Shown in pieces: positions 8,456 to 16,984 of a stretch of DNA of 64,000 bases (its first letter is position 1; the number at the start of each line of letters is the position of its first letter). The notes beneath the pieces are model-generated. The model worked only from the letters and a program-made list of their open reading frames with translations. It made no database searches and was not told where the DNA came from. A program made the translations under genes and the position numbers. This DNA is from Flavobacteriales bacterium (lineage in GTDB: Bacteria > Bacteroidota > Bacteroidia > Flavobacteriales > Flavobacteriaceae): NCBI GenBank assembly GCA_018335925.1, contig JAGXRF010000112.1:1-64000 (forward strand). Reading direction: 5' to 3'.

Positions 8456-8848
8456 TTGAAAAAGAAAATATTACTCATTGCAATATTGCTTTGCATTTTT
8501 TTATTTGTTGCATACAAATATATCTATGCTGACCATCGAAATATTTCTGATGAACAACCAACCTATAGTCTTTTAGCAACTGAATTGATAGAAGCATACA
8601 CTACAAATGCAGAAGATGCTGAAACTAAATATTTAGACAAAGTGGTAGAAATAACTGGACAAGCTAGTCAGATCAACATAAAAGAAAGCAATATTGCTTT
8701 GAATGAAATGATTTTTGCTTACATAACATCCACCAATCAATTAGATGGTATACAAGTGAACCAGTTGGTAAAAATCAAAGGTAGAATTATAGGTTATGAC
8801 GAAATTATGAACGAAATAAAAATGGACCAATGCGAAATACTACCTTAA
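8456..8848 (+). CDS. OB-fold (tRNA_anti-like) membrane-anchored protein
   Basis: A 130-residue protein with one N-terminal membrane helix (residues 4-23) and a C-terminal OB-fold-like domain: DKVVEITGQ at about 62-70 and VNQLVKIKGRIIGYDE. This resembles the tRNA_anti-like/OB-fold proteins of Bacteroidota. The first possible start in the frame is TTG at 8456; the next ATG is more than 200 bp inside the domain, so a TTG start is the best reading. It overlaps the following ankyrin gene by 19 bp. Ligand unknown. Confidence 0.6.
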   Translation: MKKKILLIAILLCIFLFVAYKYIYADHRNISDEQPTYSLLATELIEAYTTNAEDAETKYLDKVVEITGQASQINIKESNIALNEMIFAYITSTNQLDGIQVNQLVKIKGRIIGYDEIMNEIKMDQCEILP

Positions 8849-9357
8849 TTATTTTAGTCTTCTTGTTTCAGTCGATTTGCTATTCTCAAAATGAAAAGTC
8901 CATATTTGACATTTCCCGATTTGGTACCGTAGAAGAATTGATGAATGCTTACCAAAAAGACCCAAATGTACTAACTCAAACTGATAGCAATGGATTTTCT
9001 GCTTTAATTTTAGCTACTTACCGAAATAACCAACCAATCGCATTGAAATTAATAGAGTTGGATATGGAGTTAAACTACAACTCGTCCATGGGAACTGCAT
9101 TGATGGCAAGTGTGTATAAAAACAATCAAGTAGTTTTTGATGCACTCCTAAAAAAGCAAGTGGATCTTAATGCAGTTGACAACCAATCAAACACTGCTTT
9201 AATTTTGGCTGTGATTACCCAAAATGAGTACATGGTAGAAAAATTATTGGAAAAAGGAGCAAGTAAATCCACCACGAACAAAGACCAAAAAAATGCATTT
9301 ATGTTGGCATTAGAGACCAATAACAAGAAAATAATTGAATTATTTGATCGATTTTAA
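8830..9357 (+). CDS. Secreted ankyrin-repeat protein
   Basis: A 175-residue protein with signal peptide (residues 1-20, cut at CYSQ) followed by about four ankyrin repeats: DSNGFSALILATYRNN, LNYNSSMGTALMASVYKNN, AVDNQSNTALILAVITQN and TTNKDQKNAFMLALETNN. It is a periplasmic or surface protein-binding scaffold. It overlaps the OB-fold gene upstream by 19 bp and is followed after 19 bp by the DOMON gene, so the three are co-transcribed. Partner unknown. A role beside the DOMON protein is suggested only by position. Confidence 0.75.
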   Translation: MRNTTLIILVFLFQSICYSQNEKSIFDISRFGTVEELMNAYQKDPNVLTQTDSNGFSALILATYRNNQPIALKLIELDMELNYNSSMGTALMASVYKNNQVVFDALLKKQVDLNAVDNQSNTALILAVITQNEYMVEKLLEKGASKSTTNKDQKNAFMLALETNNKKIIELFDRF

Positions 9358-9376
9358 ATTAATAAAACTAAAAAAA

Positions 9377-10144
9377 ATGCTTATGAAAAAAATTACTTTA
9401 CTTTTAGTTAGTCTATTGGGTATGCTTGTTCAAGCCCAACAATTTGACTCCGGTGTGGTTACTTTAAGTAACACCTCAGGATTGGCAATAACTGCAAGAG
9501 TTCAAACCAATGCAAGTACCGTAACTTTAACTGCAACTGGTCCGTCTGACCGTTGGTTTGCCATTGGTTTTGGTACACAAAACATGAATAGCGGAGACTG
9601 TTTAATTTTTAGTAGTGCTGGAATTAGTGACCGGAATTTTATCGGATTTACAACTCCTTCAACGGACATAAACGACTGGACGGTATCTTCTAATACAGTA
9701 GCAGGAAGTATCAGAACTATTGTTGGTACAAGGGCTTTGACTTCGCCAAATCCAACTGGAGATTATGCGTTTAGTAACAGTGCTACTGCAATTCCAGTTG
9801 TTTGGGCAAGAAGCGAAACGGCAACCAATACGCTTGCTTACCATGGAGGCAGTAATAGAGGAAGTGCAACGGTAAACACAACTTTGAATAGCGAACTTTT
9901 TTCGATGCAGGAAATAATACTTTTTCCGAACCCAGCTAACGAACAATTAAACATACAATTGCCTTCAGTTCTTTCAAATATTGATTACCAAATATTTGAT
10001 TTAAGCGGAAAGAGAATAATTTCTGGAACATTACAAAACTTAGAAAATTCTATTGATGTGAATTCGTTTAATCAAGGTACCTATTTGCTATACTTGAGTC
10101 ACCCAGAAATGGGAAGCCTCACCAAATTATGGGTTAAAAATTAA
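9377..10144 (+). CDS. DOMON-domain protein with type IX secretion tail
   Basis: From the ATG at 9377 (or 9383) the product has about 255 residues with a signal peptide ending AQAQ. Residues 25-170 look like a DOMON domain. RWFAIGFGTQNMNSGDC carries a Met and AYHGGSNRG a His, the two positions that ligate heme b in heme-binding DOMON domains. The last 75 residues (LFPNPANEQLNI to the end, with FDLSGKR and GTYLLYL) form a type A T9SS sorting tail, so the protein is exported to the surface. The longer in-frame start at 9335 lies inside the ankyrin gene and has no signal. Likely a surface redox or sugar-binding protein. Confidence 0.75.
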   Translation: MLMKKITLLLVSLLGMLVQAQQFDSGVVTLSNTSGLAITARVQTNASTVTLTATGPSDRWFAIGFGTQNMNSGDCLIFSSAGISDRNFIGFTTPSTDINDWTVSSNTVAGSIRTIVGTRALTSPNPTGDYAFSNSATAIPVVWARSETATNTLAYHGGSNRGSATVNTTLNSELFSMQEIILFPNPANEQLNIQLPSVLSNIDYQIFDLSGKRIISGTLQNLENSIDVNSFNQGTYLLYLSHPEMGSLTKLWVKN

Positions 10145-10239
10145 ACCAAGCATAACCATCAAAAACATCAACTATCAAATTACATTAATGGATGAAGCAT
10201 TTTTGGTTGGAATTTTTAAAATCATTTAAATAAAAACTG

Positions 10240-11118
10240 ATGAGAAAAATATTTTGGATTTTACTGGCATTGCCTATTTGGGTAACTGCTCAGGACGATT
10301 TATTAAAAGACATAGATACTTCTACTGATAATTCTGAAGTTACTTATGCATTCAAATCTTTAAAAATAATCAATTTAGAATCTACTAAAGTTGCTGCCAA
10401 AGGTGATTTTTACTTTATTGTTGCTCATAGATTTGGTTATTTGAATCGAGGTTTTGAAGATTTTTTTGGTTTAGACAATGCTTTTACACAAATTAAGTTC
10501 ACTTACGGACTAACCGAAGGTATCACTTTACATGTGGCAAGAAGTACCTACCAAAAAACATGGGATATTGCTGGGAAATATGTGATTGCTAAACAAAAAA
10601 ATGAAGGTTTTCCGTTTGCAATTACAGGTTTCAGTAGCGTTGCAGTAAATACCGCTTTAAAAAAAGAAGATTTTCCGAAATTGACCTTTCAAAACAGACT
10701 AAGTTATGTGCAACAGTTACTGATTTCTAGAAAGTTTTCTGAAAAATTTTCATTTCAATTAGCTCCAAGTGTTTTCCATTTTAATACATTGCCTGATACA
10801 ATCTCAGAAAATGGAGATGTAATTTTACCTAACCCACAAGAAAATACGCAGTTTGCAATAGGTTTGGGAGCAAGATACAAACTTACCAATCGACTAGCTT
10901 TAAACTTTGATTACGCTTTGCATGCAAACAGAGCAAAAGAGAGTGCATTCAAAAACCCATTGGCTATTGGTTTGGATATTGAAACAGGTGGACACGTTTT
11001 TCAATTGCATTTTACCAATGCAAGAGCAATGCATGAAGCTGGATTTTTAGGACAAACTATCGGAGACTTTTTCAAAGGAGATATTGCTTTTGGCTTTAAC
11101 TTGGTAAGAGTTTTTTAG
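10240..11118 (+). CDS. DUF5777 family beta-barrel protein
   Basis: A 292-residue protein with signal peptide (cut at VTAQ). The mature part is rich in alternating aromatic strands and contains the features of DUF5777: FKSLKIINLESTKVAAKGDFYFIVAHRFG-like opening, GLDNAFTQIKFTYG, TYQKTWDIAGKY and the C-terminal GHVFQLHFTNARAM. It is predicted to be an outer-membrane barrel. In this order such proteins usually sit next to YceI and a cytochrome c, as they do here across a divergent promoter. A strong terminator follows. Function unknown. Confidence 0.8.
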   Translation: MRKIFWILLALPIWVTAQDDLLKDIDTSTDNSEVTYAFKSLKIINLESTKVAAKGDFYFIVAHRFGYLNRGFEDFFGLDNAFTQIKFTYGLTEGITLHVARSTYQKTWDIAGKYVIAKQKNEGFPFAITGFSSVAVNTALKKEDFPKLTFQNRLSYVQQLLISRKFSEKFSFQLAPSVFHFNTLPDTISENGDVILPNPQENTQFAIGLGARYKLTNRLALNFDYALHANRAKESAFKNPLAIGLDIETGGHVFQLHFTNARAMHEAGFLGQTIGDFFKGDIAFGFNLVRVF

Positions 11119-11133
11119 CAAGATGCTATGTAT

Positions 11134-11161
11134 AAAAAAAGAGGCAACTGCCTCTTTTTTT
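11134..11161. terminator. Bidirectional terminator between DUF5777 gene and crtZ
   Basis: A perfect stem AAAAAAAGAGGCA / TGCCTCTTTTTTT with a 2-base loop lies between two convergent genes. The poly-T runs on both strands let it stop transcription from either side. It touches the crtZ stop codon. Confidence 0.85.
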
Positions 11162-11606
11162 ATGCCTCTTTAAAATACTTCCATGGCACTACCAACATTC
11201 CAAAGCATTCGCCATGTTCTTTTCCAAGATGTTTGTGATGCATTTTATGGGCTCTTCTTATAGCTCGAGCATATTTGTTGTTTGCGTTTCTAAATAATTT
11301 AAAGCGTTGATGAATAAATATGTCATGCACTAAAAAGTAGGTTAATCCGTAAGCAAAAATTCCTAAGCCAACTGCCAATCCAAAGGAAAAATACCCGTGA
11401 TCCCAAGCCATGACAAACCCCATACTTATTACTGCATAAAAAATAAAGAATGCATCGTTTCGTTCAAACCACGAATCGTGGTCTTTGCGATGATGGTCTT
11501 GGTGCAACACCCACAAAAAGCCATGCATAATGTATTTATGACTAAACCATGCCATAAATTCCATGATAAAAAAAGTAACAAAAAAGAATAAAATCTGTAA
11601 TCCCAT
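11160..11606 (-). CDS. crtZ: Beta-carotene hydroxylase
   Basis: A 148-residue membrane enzyme of the fatty-acid-hydroxylase superfamily that adds 3-hydroxyl groups to beta-carotene to make zeaxanthin. The four His boxes of the di-iron site are visible: HKYIMHG, HQDHH, HDIFIHQR and HKMHHKH. Four hydrophobic stretches match the family. It starts 3 bp after crtB and is the last gene of the leftward MerR-crtI-crtB-crtZ unit. No lycopene cyclase is in the window, so the pathway must be completed elsewhere. Confidence 0.92.
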   Translation of the reverse strand: MGLQILFFFVTFFIMEFMAWFSHKYIMHGFLWVLHQDHHRKDHDSWFERNDAFFIFYAVISMGFVMAWDHGYFSFGLAVGLGIFAYGLTYFLVHDIFIHQRFKLFRNANNKYARAIRRAHKMHHKHLGKEHGECFGMLVVPWKYFKEA

Positions 11607-11609
11607 CTT

Positions 11610-12449
11610 TTAAATAATATTTAAACGGTAATTCACATAGCACTTGGCTAACAAACCTATCTTCTCGTAATCAGGAACCCTGATTCTTGTATTTTTTATT
11701 TCGGTAGAAGGTGTATTTTTAAGTTTGGTCAATAATTTTTTGTAATAAACATAAGCTGTGTAAACTCCAAATTTAGCTTCTACCGGTAATTTTTGAATTC
11801 CAATAAAACCTGCTTCAAAATCGTCTTCAATTTCACGGATAATTCTGATTTTATCTGATTCATTCAATTGTTTTAAATTGGTATTTGGAAAATAAGTACG
11901 AGATAAATCTTCAAAATCAGCTTTTAAATCGCGTAAAAAGTTCACTTTTTGAAAAGCAGAACCTAATCGCATGGCAGAATTTCTTAACTCTAAATATTTT
12001 TTCTCATTGCCATTTACAAAGACCTTTAAACACATCAAACCAACCACATCTGCAGAGCCATAAATGTATTGATGGTATTCTTGCTCTGTGTGATATTCTG
12101 TTTTATACAAATCTTGACGCATGCTTTTCATAAAAGCTTCTACCAATTGCACCGGAATTTCGTATTTGTGAATGGTATGCTGAAAAGCATTCAATACAGG
12201 GTTCAAACTTATCTTTCTTTCTAAGGCACGATACATTTCTGTTTCAAACTCTTCAAACAAAGTAGCCTTGTCAAACTCATGAAAAGTATCTACAATTTCA
12301 TCCGCAAAACGTACAAAACCGTAAATATTGTAAATATCTTGACGAATGTTAGGTGCCAGCATTTTTACAGCACTCGAAAATGAAGTACTGTAGGCATTGG
12401 TAACCTTTTGGCTACAAATGTTAGAAACTTGATCAAAGATAGACTTCAT
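11610..12449 (-). CDS. crtB: Phytoene synthase
   Basis: A 279-residue cytoplasmic enzyme that joins two geranylgeranyl diphosphates to phytoene. Both Asp-rich metal-binding motifs are present, DEIVD at residues 50-54 and the later NFLRDLKADFEDLSRTYFP segment, along with YSTSF near the N terminus. Length fits the family. It lies 27 bp after crtI and 3 bp before crtZ. Confidence 0.93.
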   Translation of the reverse strand: MKSIFDQVSNICSQKVTNAYSTSFSSAVKMLAPNIRQDIYNIYGFVRFADEIVDTFHEFDKATLFEEFETEMYRALERKISLNPVLNAFQHTIHKYEIPVQLVEAFMKSMRQDLYKTEYHTEQEYHQYIYGSADVVGLMCLKVFVNGNEKKYLELRNSAMRLGSAFQKVNFLRDLKADFEDLSRTYFPNTNLKQLNESDKIRIIREIEDDFEAGFIGIQKLPVEAKFGVYTAYVYYKKLLTKLKNTPSTEIKNTRIRVPDYEKIGLLAKCYVNYRLNII

Positions 12450-12476
12450 ATAGTAGAATGTTTTATTACGTTTTAA

Positions 12477-13931
12477 TTACGAATGGTACTTTTCAATCAA
12501 TTCAGCAACCAATTTTCCGGATATTAATGAAGGAGGTACTCCTGGTCCAGGAACGGTTAGTTGCCCAGTGAAATATAAATTTGGTAATTTTTTACTCTTT
12601 AACTTAGGTCGTAAAAAAGCAGTTTGTAATAAAGTATTTGCCATGCCATAAGCATTTCCTTTACACGAATTGTAAGCCTCTTTAAAATCATTCACACAAA
12701 ATGATTCTTTAAAGATAACATGATTTTTTAAACTTTGTTCTGTAAGTTGCTCTAATCTTGTTAAAATAGTTTCAAAATATTTTTCACGAATCTCGGGAGT
12801 ATCTTCCAAGTTGGTTGCTAAAGGAATTAAAAAAATGGCTGCTTCTTTTCCTGCTGGTGCAACTTCATCTGTTTTTGATGGGAAACTTGCATAAAATAAG
12901 GGCTCAGAAGGCCATTGCGGACGATCGTAAATCTCTTCGGCATGCTTTGAAAAAGGCACATCAAAAAATAAACTATGGTGTTCTACTCTTTCTATTTCTT
13001 TATCAAAACCAACATAAAATAATAAGGAGGATGGGGCAAATGTTTTTTTGTCCCAATACTTTTCAGAATACTGACGAAATTTAGGTTCTAATAAAGTTTC
13101 TGAATGTGCATAATCAGCTCCACTCAATACCAAATCGGCAGCAACAAATCCTGATTGGGTTTCTAAACCAATCGCTTTTTGGTTTTCTACCACAATTTTT
13201 TGGATGTTTTGGTTCACATGAAATTCAACACCAAGTTCTTCAGCCAATTGATGCATGGCTTTTACTACCGAATACATGCCACCTTTAGGGTGCCAGGTAC
13301 CCAATCCGAAATCGGCAAAATTCATAAAGCTGTAAAAAGCCGGAGTATCGGATGGTTTTGCTCCTAAAAACAAAACCGGAAACTCTAATATTTGAACCAA
13401 TTTAGGATTCTTAAAACGCTTTCTAATTTCTTTGCTGATGTTAGAAAAGAAAGTCCCCACTTTTAACATGGTTTGAGGGGTAACCAACTCTAACGGACTT
13501 TCTCCAGGACGATATACCAATTTTTTGATTGCGATATTGTAGTTGTCCTGAGCTTCTGCCATAAATTTTTCTAAGACTTTCCCGCTCCCTGGCTCAATAC
13601 TTTCAAAAGTTTGCACAATATCCGGCAAATTGTCTGCAATATTCACAAAATCTTTAATACCAAAATACACTTGATAGGCTGGACTCAACTTGATTAATTG
13701 GTAATAATCGGTAGTTTTTTTGCCAAAATCAGCAAAAAAACGTTCAAACACATCTGGCATCCAATACCAAGTGGGACCAATATCGAAGGTAAAACCATCT
13801 TTGTGCAATTGTCGGGCTCTTCCTCCAACGGTGCTGTTTTTTTCAAAAACTTGAACTTGGTGTCCGGCTTTGGCCAAGTAACAAGATGCTGCTAGAGCGG
13901 AAAATCCGGAACCAATAATGGCTATCTTCAT
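12477..13931 (-). CDS. crtI: Phytoene desaturase
   Basis: A 484-residue FAD enzyme. The N-terminal dinucleotide motif GSGFSALAASCYLAKAGH with the downstream GGRARQ marks the FAD site. The C-terminal YFTGQLTVPGPGVPPSLISGKL is the CrtI signature. It converts phytoene to lycopene at the membrane. It sits between the CarH-like regulator (33 bp upstream) and crtB, in one leftward operon. Confidence 0.93.
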   Translation of the reverse strand: MKIAIIGSGFSALAASCYLAKAGHQVQVFEKNSTVGGRARQLHKDGFTFDIGPTWYWMPDVFERFFADFGKKTTDYYQLIKLSPAYQVYFGIKDFVNIADNLPDIVQTFESIEPGSGKVLEKFMAEAQDNYNIAIKKLVYRPGESPLELVTPQTMLKVGTFFSNISKEIRKRFKNPKLVQILEFPVLFLGAKPSDTPAFYSFMNFADFGLGTWHPKGGMYSVVKAMHQLAEELGVEFHVNQNIQKIVVENQKAIGLETQSGFVAADLVLSGADYAHSETLLEPKFRQYSEKYWDKKTFAPSSLLFYVGFDKEIERVEHHSLFFDVPFSKHAEEIYDRPQWPSEPLFYASFPSKTDEVAPAGKEAAIFLIPLATNLEDTPEIREKYFETILTRLEQLTEQSLKNHVIFKESFCVNDFKEAYNSCKGNAYGMANTLLQTAFLRPKLKSKKLPNLYFTGQLTVPGPGVPPSLISGKLVAELIEKYHS

Positions 13932-13964
13932 ATAGGATGGTTTGTAAAGTTGGGCAATAATAGT

Positions 13965-14864
13965 TTATAAATAACGTGAAAATTCTTTGATGCTTTGGAA
14001 TGTTTTTAATTTTGGATGGTGAGTTGGTTTAATAAACTCCACCTGTCTGCCTAAAACCCAAATTTCTGTGTCATCTTCTTCAGTAATCAATAAATCTGTT
14101 AGATTTTTTAAATATGGATTAATTTCATCTTTGTCAGGTTCCACAGTAATATAGGTAACAAAAACTAAGTTGTTGTAATATTTTTTTAAGGCAGGTAAAT
14201 TGTCTGCAGGAACACTCTCCCCTAAATAAATTGCTTTGAATCCTTTGTCTAAAATTTCAAAATTTAAATACATCAATCCAAGTTCGTGGATTTCATTCAC
14301 CGGAAGATACAATACAAATGTTTTCTCTAAATTTTCTGGTTCTTTTACTTGCACTTTTTCCGTTTGAATCAGTAATTTTTGCTTGATTAAAAACGTGATA
14401 AAATGCTCGTGTGCAGGAGTAATGGTATCGGTTTGCCATAAAAATCCAAGCTCTTCCATCAAAGGGATAAATACTTCAAAGAAAACCTCTCGAAACGACT
14501 TTTCTCCAAGCAACTGGTTGTATGTATTTAAAAACAAGGCTTGGTCAAAATTCATCATCGCCATTTTAAAGGCATTCAACGCATGATTTTTGGCACTTTT
14601 TTCGGTGATGATTCCACGAATCATTTTGTTTAATTCCGAATCTTCTAATTTAGAAATCTTTGAAATTTTGTAGCCATAATTGTGCAAAAGCGTGATGTTT
14701 AACAGCTTTTGTAAGGCAGCCAAATCGTAGTATCTGATGTTGGAATCCGTACGCATGGGCTGCAAAACATCGTATCTTTTCTCCCAAATGCGAATGGTAT
14801 GAGCTTTAATACCAGACAAATTTTCTAAGTCCTTGATACTAAAAATGCTCTTTACTTGGTCCAT
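13965..14864 (-). CDS. CarH/LitR-type B12-dependent MerR regulator of carotenoid genes
   Basis: A 299-residue regulator. Residues 6-75 are a MerR winged helix (IKAHTIRIWEKRYDVLQP, SNIRYYD). The C-terminal two thirds fit a cobalamin-binding module. Trp143 followed after nine residues by Glu153-His154 is the W-x9-EH light-sensing motif, and Glu191-x-His193-x-x-Gly196 is the lower-ligand ExHxxG motif. In CarH proteins these bind adenosylcobalamin, and light breaks the repressor tetramer. It is the first gene of the crtI-crtB-crtZ operon and very likely represses its own promoter in the dark. All key residues are present, so a working photoreceptor is probable. Confidence 0.85.
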   Translation of the reverse strand: MDQVKSIFSIKDLENLSGIKAHTIRIWEKRYDVLQPMRTDSNIRYYDLAALQKLLNITLLHNYGYKISKISKLEDSELNKMIRGIITEKSAKNHALNAFKMAMMNFDQALFLNTYNQLLGEKSFREVFFEVFIPLMEELGFLWQTDTITPAHEHFITFLIKQKLLIQTEKVQVKEPENLEKTFVLYLPVNEIHELGLMYLNFEILDKGFKAIYLGESVPADNLPALKKYYNNLVFVTYITVEPDKDEINPYLKNLTDLLITEEDDTEIWVLGRQVEFIKPTHHPKLKTFQSIKEFSRYL

Positions 14865-14876
14865 AGTATTTTTATT

Positions 14877-14921
14877 TTGTTCAACAAATATAACAATTAA
14901 TTAAACAAAATAAAATTGTTA
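14877..14921 (-). promoter_or_regulatory. Promoter and candidate CarH operator of the crt operon
   Basis: The minus strand carries the -7 element TATATTTG (14892-14885). Around it are the palindrome TTGTTCAACAA (14877-14887) and an inverted repeat TAACAATT (14891-14898) / AATTGTTA (14914-14921). On the minus strand three TTGTT units follow each other at 12- and 9-bp steps. Overlap of repeats with the -7 box is what a MerR-type repressor site would look like. Operator assignment is inference. Confidence 0.5.
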
Positions 14922-14936
14922 GGTTTTTTTTAACCT
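14921..14936. repeat. Small hairpin in the regulator/manA gap
   Basis: AGGTT-N6-AACCT inverted repeat between the divergent regulator and manA promoters. It may be an operator half or a weak hairpin. No clear role. Confidence 0.3.
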
Positions 14937-14955
14937 ATTAGGGGTAATTACTATT

Positions 14956-14963
14956 TAATTTTG
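14956..14963 (+). promoter_or_regulatory. Possible -7 element for manA
   Basis: TAATTTTG fits TAnnTTTG. It lies 84 bp before the manA start, which is rather far, so the assignment is weak. Confidence 0.3.
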
Positions 14964-15047
14964 TTGTGGATATGAAAGATGCAAATGTATTTTGACAACC
15001 ATTAAAAAAACATTAATTATTGCTTATGCAAACTTTAAAAGCTTAAA

Positions 15048-16031
15048 ATGATTTACACAGCTTTATACCCCTTAAAATTTACTCCGTTGCCCAAATATCG
15101 AATTTGGGGAGGAAATAAGCTGAATACCGTTTTACAAAAAGGTTTTACAGAAGAAAACATTGGAGAATCCTGGGAAATTTCTGGAGTTCCGGGTGACGAA
15201 ACTTTGGTTTCAGGAGGCATTTTAGCCGGAAAATCTTTGCAACAATTGATCCAAGAATACCAAGACAAATTGGTAGGAAAACATGTTTACGATACGTTTC
15301 AAGACCAATTTCCGCTATTAATCAAATTTATTGATGCCAAAACTCCGCTTTCTGTTCAAGTGCATCCACATGATGCCATTGCTAAAGAAAGACACCAATC
15401 TTTCGGGAAAAATGAAATGTGGTATATAATGGATGCTGAGGAAGATGCTGAAATTATTGTTGGATTTCAAACAGAATTAACCAAGGAAAAGTATACCGAG
15501 TTTTTGAACAACGACCAGATTCTTAACGTTTTAAATACCGTTAAAACCAAAGCTGGAGATGCTTTTTACATTCCAACCGGAAGAGTTCATGCCATAGGTG
15601 CTGGTGTTTTATTGGCTGAAATTCAACAAACTTCGGATATCACTTACCGAATTTATGATTACAATCGTGTGGATAAAGCTACTGGAAAAACAAGAGAACT
15701 ACACAACGATTTGGCTTTAGATGTCATTGATTTTAAAGTGCATGACAACTATAAAACTTCGTATGAATTAACAGAAAACCAAAGCAATCTATTGATTCAT
15801 TCTCCTTATTTTAAATCTAATATTCTCCATTTAAATCAATCTATTGTTAAGGATTATACTACAATAGATTCGTTTGTAATTTATATCTGTACCAATGGGA
15901 GTTTTGATTTGGTAGCTGATCAAAATACTTATTTTGTGCAAAAGGGAGAAAGCATTTTAATTCCGGCTAGTTTAAATAATATAACATTAAAACCGAAAAA
16001 TCAGGCAGAAATATTAGAAGTCTACTATTAA
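15048..16031 (+). CDS. manA: Mannose-6-phosphate isomerase, type I
   Basis: A 327-residue cupin enzyme that interconverts mannose 6-phosphate and fructose 6-phosphate. The zinc-binding segment SVQVHPHDA gives His106 and His108, followed by Glu123 in KNEMWYI. GRVHAIGAG gives a further His. The C-terminal smaller cupin ends at FVQKGESILIPAS. Length matches short bacterial type I enzymes. Transcribed away from the carotenoid regulator; the truncated esterase gene follows after 32 bp and may have shared its transcript. Confidence 0.9.
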   Translation: MIYTALYPLKFTPLPKYRIWGGNKLNTVLQKGFTEENIGESWEISGVPGDETLVSGGILAGKSLQQLIQEYQDKLVGKHVYDTFQDQFPLLIKFIDAKTPLSVQVHPHDAIAKERHQSFGKNEMWYIMDAEEDAEIIVGFQTELTKEKYTEFLNNDQILNVLNTVKTKAGDAFYIPTGRVHAIGAGVLLAEIQQTSDITYRIYDYNRVDKATGKTRELHNDLALDVIDFKVHDNYKTSYELTENQSNLLIHSPYFKSNILHLNQSIVKDYTTIDSFVIYICTNGSFDLVADQNTYFVQKGESILIPASLNNITLKPKNQAEILEVYY

Positions 16032-16063
16032 AACAAAATCAATTTGCCCCAAATTATATAAAT

Positions 16064-16414
16064 ATGTCACAATTCCTTCTTTTTGTTTTCATTGGTTGTT
16101 TTTTAACCGGTTGTGCAAGCAAAAAGGAATTGGTGGTAACAAACAGTAACCCGCATGTGGTTTATCAAGGAAGGATTCACCATACAACGGAGAAGGGAGT
16201 TGAATTATATTGGCCTGGTTCTTCGGTTGAAATAGAATTTGTTGGAACCGAAATACATGCTACCCTACAAGATGAAAAAGGGGATAACTATTTTCAAATA
16301 TTATTAGATGGTAAACCAATAGGAATTTTACAACCAGCTTCAAGTTCTTTTGTGCAGTGGCATCGGCTTTTTTCATCACTTCAACGGCCTGATAAGCCAA
16401 TTGGAGTTGGTTAA
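16064..16414 (+). pseudogene. SGNH/CE2-type esterase, N-terminal fragment cut at junction
   Basis: Only the start of a carbohydrate-esterase-like lipoprotein is left: lipoprotein signal FLTGC (Cys18), then the jelly-roll-like segment VYQGRIHHTTEKGVELYWPGSSVEIEFVGTEIHATL, which resembles the N-terminal domain of CE2 acetylxylan esterases. The family likeness stops near position 16340 (about residue 92), where the DNA becomes the antisense of a TolC gene. The remaining residues to 16414 are read through foreign sequence. The catalytic SGNH domain is missing. It marks the last gene of the left flank. Confidence 0.75.
16330..16350. other. Recombination junction: left edge of the respiration block
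   Basis: Two unrelated genes facing each other, a CE2-type esterase (+) and a TolC channel (-), both lose their C-terminal parts here. Left is carotenoid/housekeeping sequence; right begins the nitrogen-oxide block. No integrase, transposase or obvious direct repeat is at the point itself. It may be a deletion/insertion scar or an assembly join. Confidence 0.65.
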
Positions 16415-16895
16415 AAGCCTTATCAATTTCCCACTGCAAGTATTCTTTCGTCCGTTGCGATTGCAATTCATAGGCATCCATTTTGGCTCTGGCTGCCTTG
16501 CGTTCCTTCCAGCCATCAATATTGATGATGGGTTGTAACACTTCGATTCGGGTAGCATAATTCTGCACCTGATTCGGGTTATTCAGCAATTCGGGATTAA
16601 AATCAGCCATGGTGATGATCTGCTGATTGAGTTTTGAACCAAATGCCATCAAAGGATTGGTTGTAGTGATGGCCGTGTGCGATGCACTCACCGAAGGTAA
16701 AAACAAGGCATTCGACTGTCGGTAATCCGATCGTGCCGAAGCTACTTGCTTTTGTTTGACCTGCAACTGTAGGTTTTGATTCTTCCATTTTTCGGCCAAT
16801 TGTGATCGCGATAAGGATAAGGTATCCTGGGCCAAAACGCCCCCGGATAGTAGTCCGGTTATCCATAAAACGGGTATGATGATGTGTCTGGTCAT
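16340..16895 (-). pseudogene. TolC-type outer-membrane efflux channel, N-terminal half only
   Basis: The N terminus is intact: signal peptide ending VLAQ, then the TolC coiled region with NALFLPSVSASH, NPLMAFGSKLNQQIIT, DFNPELLNNP and RIEVLQPIINIDG, typical of Bacteroidota TolC proteins. Likeness ends around residue 185 (DATAQKNLKL) near 16340, and a chance tail runs to 16260. About half of the channel is missing, so it cannot form a barrel. Two strong palindromes lie in its promoter. In an intact locus an RND pump would follow; none is left. Confidence 0.75.
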
Positions 16896-16945
16896 AATAG
16901 ATGATTAAAATGATGGAGCAAAACTACACCCGTATAATTGAGCGT

Positions 16946-16979
16946 ACAGTAACATAGGTTACTGTGTAACTTGTGTTAC
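16946..16979 (-). promoter_or_regulatory. Tandem operator-like palindromes before tolC
   Basis: Two copies of GTAAC-N4-GTTAC follow each other 17 bp apart: 16949-16962 (within ACAGTAAC-ATAG-GTTACTGT, 16946-16965) and 16966-16979 (within TGTAAC-TTGT-GTTACA). The arrangement is typical of a TetR-family repressor operator before an efflux operon. No TetR gene is in the window. Confidence 0.55.
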
Positions 16980-16984
16980 AAAAG

